Of a DNA stretch of 64,000 nucleotides, positions 57,986 through 64,000 are shown piece after piece (within the stretch, counting starts at the first letter, position 1; every line of letters starts with the position of its first letter). The DNA is from Deltaproteobacteria bacterium (GTDB taxonomy: Bacteria > Desulfobacterota > Desulfuromonadia > Desulfuromonadales > BM103). Location of the stretch: the NCBI GenBank assembly GCA_005774545.1, contig VAUL01000010.1, positions 1-64,000 on the forward strand, read 5' to 3'. The translations under genes were made by a program, and so were the position numbers. The notes under the pieces are model-generated. The model ran no database searches, was not told the DNA's origin, and saw nothing but the letters and a program-made list of their open reading frames with translations.

Positions 57986-58180
57986 CTACTCCTCGTACAC
58001 CAGTACGCGGATCAGGCCGCACGTATTCCCTTCCTCGCTGGTGGTGCTGTCGCTCACCGAAATCACGCGCTTGATGCCATTCTCGGCGATGAAGCGGTTG
58101 ACCCGCTCATCGAGTTCATCCAGCTCCCGGCGCGCCTTGAAAGGCTGCAGCGGCTCGCCGAACGTCTTGATCCTGATCAT
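57986..58180 (-). CDS. Small conserved-looking protein next to the NifU-like gene
   Basis: 64 residues from the ATG at 58180 with GGGAGG upstream; a GTG one codon earlier is possible. Charged and soluble ('RRELDELDERVNRFIAENGIKRVISVSDS'), no signal peptide or known domain. It lies 31 bp after the NifU-like gene on the same strand. Confidence 0.65.
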   Translation of the reverse strand: MIRIKTFGEPLQPFKARRELDELDERVNRFIAENGIKRVISVSDSTTSEEGNTCGLIRVLVYEE

Positions 58181-58211
58181 CACGCACCTCCCGCCGGGGA
58201 CGCCGCCCCGT

Positions 58212-58433
58212 TCAGACCTGCACCACCTCTTTCACGCCCGGAACCTTCTCCTTGAGCGTGCGCTCGATCCCCATCTTCAGCGTCATGGTCGCCATCGGGC
58301 AGGAACCGCACGCCCCTTTCAACCTGACGCTGACAATGCCGTCATCGGTGACCTCGACCAGTTCCACGTCGCCGCCGTCGGCCTGCAGGGCCGGGCGAAC
58401 CAGTTGCAGCACTTCCAGGACTTGCTCTTTCAT
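58212..58433 (-). CDS. NifU C-terminal-domain (Nfu) iron-sulfur protein
   Basis: 73 residues from the ATG at 58433; it is only the Nfu domain. '[16 protein letters not shown]' and '[18 protein letters not shown]' (Cys42, Cys45) bind a bridging 4Fe-4S cluster for transfer to apo-proteins. The short stand-alone form is common in this bacterial group. Confidence 0.9.
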   Translation of the reverse strand: MKEQVLEVLQLVRPALQADGGDVELVEVTDDGIVSVRLKGACGSCPMATMTLKMGIERTLKEKVPGVKEVVQV

Positions 58434-58510
58434 CAACCTTCTCCTCTCGCTGGGGTGTTTTCAGTATAACGCCGGACGTTGCGGTCGGCAAACCGGCGGA
58501 TCTGCGTGTC

Positions 58511-58672
58511 AGTGTCCTGTGCGGTTAGTTCCCTGCACAAATTGTGAGGGATTTTGGTTTCTGGCAAGGCGCGGTGACGCAGGCATAGTGGGACTATGCC
58601 GAGGAGCCGCAACGTAGCCAGGGGCCAAAAGAGCCACAATTTGAAAGGATAGAATTAACCGCACAGGACACT
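58511..58672. mobile_element. 162-bp MITE-like element
   Basis: Perfect 17-bp terminal inverted repeats (AGTGTCCTGTGCGGTTA at 58511-58527 and its complement at 58656-58672). Inner inverted segments (CAAATTGTG near 58539, CACAATTTG near 58634) and a central hairpin (GGCATAGT/ACTATGCC, 58582-58589 with 58592-58599) fold it almost fully on itself. No open frame. The right end supplies two bases of the midA stop codon. Confidence 0.75.
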
Positions 58673-59843
58673 AAAAACCGGCCGGCCCGCCCAGCGGGAT
58701 GGCCGCGATCGGCCGGGCGCAGAGCAGTTCCGGCCGCCCGACCCCCTTCCCCTGGACCAGCACCTTGAACGTCTCGCCCATCCCCTGGTCCGGGACGATC
58801 AGGTTCTTCAGCGTCAGACGCAGGGCGCGTGCCTCGCGCTCATCGGTGCACGCCGCCTGCAGGCGCAACAGCTCCTCGAAGAAGCCGAGCCCCATCAGGA
58901 AGCGATACTGCATGCCGAACCACAGGGTCTCCAGCCCGGCTTCGGCTCCGGCCTGCTGCAGGGCGGTGAAATCGACATGACTGGTGATGTCCTTCTCGCC
59001 GACGGCGCTGTACGGGTCATCGTCGGCCTGGTGCTGGCGGTAGCAGAGCAGCGTGCCGGCGCGCCGGTGCAGCGCATACAGTTCCCCGGCCGGATAGCCG
59101 TAATCGATGGTCAGGACGAACCCGCGCTCGATCCGCCCGGCGACCTGCCGCATCCAGACCGGCGCCGCCAGGTTGACCTCGGCGCGATTCCCCTCCACCG
59201 GGGCAACGCCGAGCCAGCGGAAGTGATCTTCCAGCAGCGGGCTCGACGGCGCGCGCACTTCCTCGCGGAACCCGCCATCCTCGCCGTTGACCACGAAGAC
59301 TTCGTGCAGCAGGCCGTCGCGCTTTTCCACGACATGGACCGGGAAGGCATCGACCAGTTCGTTGGAGAGGAAACAACCGTTTTCGATCCGCCACTCGTCG
59401 GCAGCCTGCCACTCCAGGCGCGCGCCATGCGCGGCCAGGGTCCGGGCCTGGCGTTCGCGGCTGGCCGGCCCGACCTCGACGATCGTATAGGTCAGCCGGG
59501 CGTACAGCCCGGGAGCTTCGCCGGCCAGGGCATCGAGGATATCGAGCGCTAGGTGCCCTTCGCCGGCCCCCTGCTCGACGACCTGGAAAGGCGCGTCGCC
59601 GCCGAGCAGTTCGCTCATCTGCACGATCTGCCGGGCGACCAGCCGGCCGAAGACGGCATGGACACTGCTGGAGGTGAAAAAATCGCCGCCCTTGCCGATC
59701 CGCTCGCGCGGCGTCATGTAGTAGCCGTGCTGCGGATGGTAGAGGCAGGCGGCCATGAACTCGGCAAAAGGAAGCCCGCCGGTCTCGGCAATGCGGGCAC
59801 GCAGTTCGGCGGCAAGAGGACTGTCGGTGGGGAGCGTTTCCAT
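58671..59843 (-). CDS. SAM-dependent methyltransferase, MidA/NDUFAF7 family
   Basis: 390 residues from the ATG at 59843. 'MAACLYHPQHGYYM', 'GKGGDFFTSSSVHAVFG' and the SAM site 'VVEQGAGEGHLALDIL', then 'FLSNELVDAFPVHV' are diagnostic. The mitochondrial relative methylates an arginine of a complex I subunit; in bacteria the target is not settled. The stop codon at 58671-58673 overlaps the end of the MITE-like element, so the last residues may have been altered by its insertion. Confidence 0.88.
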   Translation of the reverse strand: METLPTDSPLAAELRARIAETGGLPFAEFMAACLYHPQHGYYMTPRERIGKGGDFFTSSSVHAVFGRLVARQIVQMSELLGGDAPFQVVEQGAGEGHLALDILDALAGEAPGLYARLTYTIVEVGPASRERQARTLAAHGARLEWQAADEWRIENGCFLSNELVDAFPVHVVEKRDGLLHEVFVVNGEDGGFREEVRAPSSPLLEDHFRWLGVAPVEGNRAEVNLAAPVWMRQVAGRIERGFVLTIDYGYPAGELYALHRRAGTLLCYRQHQADDDPYSAVGEKDITSHVDFTALQQAGAEAGLETLWFGMQYRFLMGLGFFEELLRLQAACTDEREARALRLTLKNLIVPDQGMGETFKVLVQGKGVGRPELLCARPIAAIPLGGPAGF

Positions 59844-59904
59844 GGCGCGGCAGTCTAGCGCACTCGGCGGCAACTCACAAGTCCCCGCGTCGCCGCGGGG
59901 ACGC

Positions 59905-60636
59905 TTAGCGGACGGTTGCGACCGGCCTCGGGAACAGGCGGCCGCGCAGGCCGGCGGGATCGTTGGCGAACACCCCGGCGACGCCCATCCGCGCCAGCGC
60001 CCGCGCCTCCCCGGGATCGTCGACGGTCCAGGCGTAGACCGGCAGGCGAAGGGAGCGGCAGGCCGTCAGCAGGGGCCGGCCGATCAGGTCGGCACGCGGG
60101 TGGAAGGCCGCGGCCCGCAGGGCTTCGGCGTACCCCAGGGCACGGCGCCAGTTGCCGGCGTCGTGCAGCACCGCCAGCGGCATCTCGGGTGCAGCCCGGC
60201 GCAGCGCGAACAGCAGGCCGCAATCGAAGGAGGAGAGCATCACGTCGGCCGCGGGATAGCCCCGCAACGCCTCCAGCACGGCCTGACCGGCCCGCACGTC
60301 CTTGACTTCGAGGTTCAGGCGCAGGCGCCCGGCCAACAGGTGCAGCACCTGATCCAGGGTCGGCACCCCCTCGCCGGCAAAGTGCGGGGCGAACCAACTC
60401 CCCGCATCCAGAGCCTGCAGATATTCCCGCTCCCACGCGTCCACCGGCCCCTCACCGTCGGTGGTGCGCTCCAACGTCTCGTCGTGAATCACCACCGGCA
60501 CGCCGTCAGCACTGAGATGGACATCCAGTTCGACACCGTCGGCGCCCGCCTCGAGTGCCCGGGCGAAGGCCGCCAGGGTATTCTCCGGGGCCTCTGCCGA
60601 CGCGCCCCGGTGGGCGTAGAGGAACAGCCCGCTCAT
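59905..60636 (-). CDS. Glycerophosphodiester phosphodiesterase
   Basis: 243 residues without signal peptide, so cytosolic. The GDPD motifs are 'YAHRGASAEAPENTLAAF', 'ELDVHLSADGVPVVIHDETLERTTDG' and late 'VYAWTVDD'. It releases glycerol 3-phosphate from deacylated phospholipids. Its start overlaps the stop of the upstream rhodanese gene by 4 bp, so the two are coupled. Confidence 0.92.
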   Translation of the reverse strand: MSGLFLYAHRGASAEAPENTLAAFARALEAGADGVELDVHLSADGVPVVIHDETLERTTDGEGPVDAWEREYLQALDAGSWFAPHFAGEGVPTLDQVLHLLAGRLRLNLEVKDVRAGQAVLEALRGYPAADVMLSSFDCGLLFALRRAAPEMPLAVLHDAGNWRRALGYAEALRAAAFHPRADLIGRPLLTACRSLRLPVYAWTVDDPGEARALARMGVAGVFANDPAGLRGRLFPRPVATVR

Positions 60637-61019
60637 CGGCTGACCGGATAGCCGTGCTGCGCCCAGGCGACGATGCCGCCATCGAGGTTATAGACTTCGG
60701 GATAGCCGCGGCGGGCCAGGTAGCTGAAGACCTGGGCGCTGCGCGAACCGACCGCGCAGTAGACCAGGATCGGACGATTCCTCGGAATCTCCGCCAGGCG
60801 GCGCTCGATCTGGTCGATGGGGATCAGATTGGAGTCGGCCAGGTGAGCCTGCCGGTATTCCTGGAGGGTCCGCACGTCGAGCAGGTAGATGTCGGCGCGT
60901 TCCTTGAGCAGCGCCGCGGCCTGCCGCGGATTGACATTGGCAGCGGTCGCCGCCAGCGCCGCAGGAACCGCCGTGCAAAAAGCCACCACGGCCATGACGG
61001 TAAAGAGGCGTTTGAACAT
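60633..61019 (-). CDS. Periplasmic single-domain rhodanese
   Basis: 128 residues. A signal peptide (1-23, 'AVPAALAAT') precedes one rhodanese domain with active Cys88 in 'LVYCAVGSRSAQV' and 'LDVRTLQEY'. Sulfur transfer in the periplasm is likely. It diverges from glpX across 153 bp. Confidence 0.88.
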   Translation of the reverse strand: MFKRLFTVMAVVAFCTAVPAALAATAANVNPRQAAALLKERADIYLLDVRTLQEYRQAHLADSNLIPIDQIERRLAEIPRNRPILVYCAVGSRSAQVFSYLARRGYPEVYNLDGGIVAWAQHGYPVSR

Positions 61020-61172
61020 GAGTGCGCTCTCCGATCTTCAGGTCAGATTTCTTGCTTACATGATATTCCGTTTCCCATATGTATGCTACCGGAAAAAAAT
61101 TGTCATCCCCAAGGAAAAATGCCATCATGCGCTTTTGTATCGAGCAAGTTTTTCCGTTTCGGAGGTAGGACG

Positions 61173-62126
61173 ATGGATCGCAATCTGGCACTCGAACTGG
61201 TCCGCGTAACCGAAGCGGCCGCCCTCTCCTGCGGCCGCTGGGTCGGCAAGGGAGACAAGACCTCGGCCGACCGGGCCGCCACCGAGGCGATGCGCCGCAG
61301 TCTCGAATCGATCGAGATCAGCGGCACCGTCGTCATCGGCGAAGGGGAGATGGACGAAGCGCCGATGCTGTATATCGGCGAGAAGGTCGGCTCGGGAAAT
61401 GGCCAGGAGGTCGACATTGCCGTCGACCCCCTCGAGGGGACCAACATCTGCGCCAAGGGGCTGAACGGTTCGATCGCGACCATCGCGCTGGCTCCCCGCG
61501 GCGGTTTCCTGCATGCCCCCGACATGTACATGGAAAAGATCGCCGTCGGACCGGGCGCCCGGGGCGCCATCGACATCAACCTGCCGCCGGCGGAGAACCT
61601 GAAGCGGGTCGCCGCCGCCAAGGGATGCCAGATCGAGGATCTTACCGTGGTCATCCTCGACCGCCCGCGCCACGACCAGATCGTCGCCGAGATTCGCAAG
61701 GCCGGCGCCCGCATCCACCTGATCAGTGACGGCGACGTGGCTCCGGCCATCGCCGCGGCGGTCGAGGGGAGCGGCATCGACATGCTGATGGGGATCGGCG
61801 GCGCTCCCGAGGGGGTTCTGGCGGCGGCCGCCCTGCAGTGCCTGGGCGGGGACATGCAGGGGCGCCTGGTGTTCATGAACGACGAGGAGCGCGACCGGGC
61901 CCGCGGCATGGGGATCAACGACTTCGACAAGGTCTACCGCTGCGACGACATGGCCCGCGGCGACGTGGTCTTCGCCGCCACGGGAGTGACCAGCGGCGAC
62001 CTCCTCAAGGGCGTGCGTTATTTCGCCGGCGGCGCCGAAACCCACTCGATCGTCATGCGCTCGAAGACCCGGACCGTGCGCTTCATCGAAGCGCGGCACT
62101 GTTTCAGCAGCAAGCCGAACTATTGA
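61173..62126 (+). CDS. glpX: Class II fructose-1,6-bisphosphatase GlpX
   Basis: 317 residues from the ATG at 61173 with GGAGG upstream; the frame extends far upstream through the divergent gene and is not used. 'GEGEMDEAPMLYIGE' (56-70) and the metal site 'DPLEGT' (85-90) define the family. It catalyses the committed gluconeogenic step, fructose 1,6-bisphosphate to fructose 6-phosphate, consistent with growth on acetate. Confidence 0.93.
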   Translation: MDRNLALELVRVTEAAALSCGRWVGKGDKTSADRAATEAMRRSLESIEISGTVVIGEGEMDEAPMLYIGEKVGSGNGQEVDIAVDPLEGTNICAKGLNGSIATIALAPRGGFLHAPDMYMEKIAVGPGARGAIDINLPPAENLKRVAAAKGCQIEDLTVVILDRPRHDQIVAEIRKAGARIHLISDGDVAPAIAAAVEGSGIDMLMGIGGAPEGVLAAAALQCLGGDMQGRLVFMNDEERDRARGMGINDFDKVYRCDDMARGDVVFAATGVTSGDLLKGVRYFAGGAETHSIVMRSKTRTVRFIEARHCFSSKPNY

Positions 62127-62217
62127 GCAGGCGCCGGCGACCGCCTTTGCGCTTGCCAGCATGGCTCCAAATTGATAATATCCCTTCGCTTTTGACAACA
62201 TCCTGGAGAGACCGGCC

Positions 62218-63045
62218 ATGGCCATCATCACCATTTCCCGCCACATGGGGAGCGGCGGCATCCCGATTGCCCACAAGGTTGCCGAAAAACTCGGCTACAC
62301 GCTGGTGGACGGGGATGCTATCATGGAGGTTGCCGAGCAGTACGGCCTGAGCAGGGATCTCGTCGAGCAGACCGACGAAAAACCCCCTCACTTTGTCGAT
62401 CGCCTCGACGTCAAGCATGAAGCCGCCCTGCATCTGATCGAACTGATCATCCTCGAATACGCCCTCAAAGGGAACGTCATCATCTACGGGCGCGGCGGCC
62501 AGGACCTGCTCGAGGGGATCAAAAGCGTCTTGCGGGTGCGCATCACCGCTCCTTTCGAAGACCGCGTCGAGCGCTGGGCCGAGCGCGAATGGCTCGATCC
62601 CGACTACGCCCGCATCCTGGTCCGCAAGAACGACCAGCAGCGCGCCGGCTTCATCAAGTACTATTTCGACCGCGACTGGAACGACCCCCTCGGCTACGAT
62701 CTGGTGATCAATACCCAGCGTCTCTCCGAGGAAAGTGCCGTCCGCCTGATCTGCGACGGCATCAAGGACCGCAACCTCACCGAAAGCAAGGCCGAGTACA
62801 AGAAGGTGCTAGCCGACCTGATCCTGCGCAAGCGGATCGAAATCGGCATCATCTCCGACGGTGACATCGAGCCCTACCTGCTCGAGATCACCGTCGGCAA
62901 CGGCGTGGCCACGTTGAGCGGCCAACTGCACTCCGACCCGGAGCGCAAGCGGGCGGTCGCCATTGCCGAAGCAACAGCGGGCGTCGACAAGGTCATCGAC
63001 AAAATCCAGGTCCTCAATTACCGGTCCACCCATCAGGAGCACTGA
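62218..63045 (+). CDS. Cytidylate-kinase-like protein fused to a BON domain
   Basis: 275 residues. Residues 1-195 form a P-loop kinase of the cytidylate-kinase-like family (PF13189 type) with the Walker A-like 'SRHMGSGGIPIAHKVA', 'LVDGDAIM' and 'VIIYGRGGQDLL'. Residues 200-270 are a BON domain ('LEITVGNGVATLSGQLHSDPERKRAVAIAEATAGVDKVIDKIQVL'-type strands and helix), which normally binds membranes or ligands in the periplasm. No signal peptide is present, so the fusion is cytosolic. Nucleotide specificity is unknown. Confidence 0.78.
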   Translation: MAIITISRHMGSGGIPIAHKVAEKLGYTLVDGDAIMEVAEQYGLSRDLVEQTDEKPPHFVDRLDVKHEAALHLIELIILEYALKGNVIIYGRGGQDLLEGIKSVLRVRITAPFEDRVERWAEREWLDPDYARILVRKNDQQRAGFIKYYFDRDWNDPLGYDLVINTQRLSEESAVRLICDGIKDRNLTESKAEYKKVLADLILRKRIEIGIISDGDIEPYLLEITVGNGVATLSGQLHSDPERKRAVAIAEATAGVDKVIDKIQVLNYRSTHQEH

Positions 63046-63067
63046 CGTTTCTTTCGGATGGTCCCCC

Positions 63068-63097
63068 GGAGCCGGCCCCCCCAGGCCGGCTCCTTGT
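63068..63097 (+). terminator. Terminator of the kinase/BON gene
   Basis: A perfect 10-bp stem (63068-63077 with 63084-63093) with 6-nt loop followed by TTGT, 22 bp after the stop. Confidence 0.7.
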
Positions 63098-63191
63098 CGT
63101 TTGCAGCACCGGCGCACGGCTTGTCTGCCTGTGCCCTTCGTGCTAGAGTGAGCCGTTTTCAGAGTATTTCCACAAAGGAGTTGCAGCACCC

Positions 63192-63938
63192 ATGGCAGGA
63201 CACAGCAAGTGGGCCAACATCAAGCACCGCAAGGGCGCCCAGGACGCCAAGCGCGGCAAGATCTTCACCAAGATCATCAAGGAAATCACCGTGGCCGCCC
63301 GCATCGGCGGCGGCGACCCCGAGGGCAACCCGCGCCTGCGCGCCGCCCTCGACAAGGCCCGCCAGGCCAACATGCCGCGCGACAACATCGATCGGGCCAT
63401 CAAGAAGGGGCTCGGCGACCTTGACGGCGTCAGCTATGAAGAAGGGACCTTCGAGGGTTACGGGCCCGGCGGAGTGGCGGTCATCGTCGAGTTCATGACC
63501 GACAACCGCACCCGCACGGTCGCCGACGTGCGCCACATCTTCACCAAATACGGCGGCAACCTCGGCGTCAGCGGCTCGGTGGCCTTTCTGTTCGAACGCA
63601 AGGGGCTGCTGTCGTTTCCGGTCTCCGCCGATTTCGAGAAGCTCTTCGAGGGCGCCCTTGAGGCCGGGGCCGAGGACGTCAAGGACGAGGGTGATGCCTA
63701 TGAGGTCATCACCGATCCGGCCAACTTCATGGAAGTCCGCGACGCCCTGAGCGCCGCCGGGCTGCAGGCCGAGACCGCCGAAATCACCATGCTGCCGCAG
63801 ACCCAGGTACTGCTGACCGGCAAGCAGGCGGAATCGATGCTCAAGCTGATGGACAAGCTCGAAGACAACGACGACGTGCAGAACGTCTACGCCAACTTCG
63901 ACATCAGCGAGGACGAACTGGCCAGCATCGATGTCTGA
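63192..63938 (+). CDS. yebC: YebC/PmpR-family protein
   Basis: 248 residues. The N-terminus '[27 protein letters not shown]' and '[18 protein letters not shown]' are unmistakable. The family was described as DNA-binding regulators and is now also linked to ribosome rescue at difficult sequences. It precedes ruvC, the usual order. AAAGGAG is about 15 nt upstream, somewhat far from the ATG. Confidence 0.93.
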   Translation: MAGHSKWANIKHRKGAQDAKRGKIFTKIIKEITVAARIGGGDPEGNPRLRAALDKARQANMPRDNIDRAIKKGLGDLDGVSYEEGTFEGYGPGGVAVIVEFMTDNRTRTVADVRHIFTKYGGNLGVSGSVAFLFERKGLLSFPVSADFEKLFEGALEAGAEDVKDEGDAYEVITDPANFMEVRDALSAAGLQAETAEITMLPQTQVLLTGKQAESMLKLMDKLEDNDDVQNVYANFDISEDELASIDV

Positions 63939-63977
63939 CCGGGTTTCGCCTCCCCGCCCAGCGGCCGGCCCGCGGCA

Positions 63978-64000
63978 ATGAGAATCCTCGGCATCGATCC
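63978..64000 (+). CDS. ruvC: Start of Holliday-junction resolvase RuvC (cut by window edge)
   Basis: Only the first seven codons and two bases are visible, reading 'MRILGID', which match the RuvC N-terminus including the first catalytic Asp. The yebC-ruvC order is widely conserved and supports the call. The rest lies outside the window. Confidence 0.75.

Noticed and set aside
1-64000. CRISPR arrays, tRNA or rRNA genes
   Set aside because: No regularly spaced direct repeats and no recognisable tRNA or rRNA core sequence were seen on either strand.

Overview
The window is GC-rich (roughly two thirds G+C) and densely coded. It looks like the chromosome of a Gram-negative bacterium with an outer membrane, most probably one of the Desulfuromonadales (Geobacter/Desulfuromonas relatives). 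Pointers are a GEMM-I riboswitch, an rpoH gene behind a CIRCE operator, a succinyl-CoA:acetate-type CoA-transferase, a czcCBA efflux operon, several PAS/HD-GYP signalling proteins, and yebC followed by ruvC. This placement rests on gene content and sequence feel, not on a search. No tRNA, rRNA, CRISPR array, transposase or phage gene was found.

Layout. 1-6.1 kb: end of an unrecognised protein, an ACP phosphodiesterase, a PAS histidine kinase, a tandem-HD (HD-GYP) protein and a zinc alcohol dehydrogenase. 6.3-12.8 kb: czcA, czcB, czcC and a small Cys-rich exported protein, all on the minus strand. 12.8-18.8 kb: two radical SAM genes facing a divergent B12-type radical SAM gene, a small protein and a GAF/HD-GYP protein. 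18.8-24.7 kb: a minus-strand run of GAF protein, class II cyclic-nucleotide phosphodiesterase, TPR/outer-membrane-barrel protein, FecR-domain protein and CHASE2 adenylate cyclase, which reads as one cAMP signalling unit. 24.8-27.0 kb: a DUF6178-like protein and a Cys-rich metal-binding protein. 27.1-32.3 kb: a LolA-like protein, two FtsX-type permeases, an ABC ATPase and an outer-membrane barrel, behind a Fur-box-like site. 32.4-37.4 kb: an OmpA-type porin, a YtqB/MnmM-like methyltransferase, a TerB protein, CrcB with a 48-residue lipoprotein, RpoH under CIRCE, and BamD. 37.4-41.6 kb: CoA-transferase and a histidine kinase/response regulator pair.

41.6-52.9 kb is the most striking region. A candidate sigma-54 promoter and a GEMM-I (c-di-GMP or cGAMP) riboswitch with a terminator-like expression platform precede an operon of secreted DUF11-type repeat proteins. 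The operon ends in a roughly 1,900-residue protein that combines DUF11/Cna-B-like modules, an OmpA peptidoglycan-binding domain and a probable C-terminal beta-barrel. I read this as a second-messenger-controlled surface structure with its own outer-membrane anchor.

52.9-64.0 kb returns to housekeeping genes: 2-Cys peroxiredoxin under a possible Rrf2/IscR-type operator, XerC, an alpha/beta hydrolase, YjbQ, a DUF362 ferredoxin-like protein, DUF4197, NifU-like, a 162-bp MITE-like element, MidA, GDPD, rhodanese, GlpX, a cytidylate-kinase-like/BON fusion, YebC and the first codons of ruvC. Short dispersed repeats recur in several intergenic gaps.
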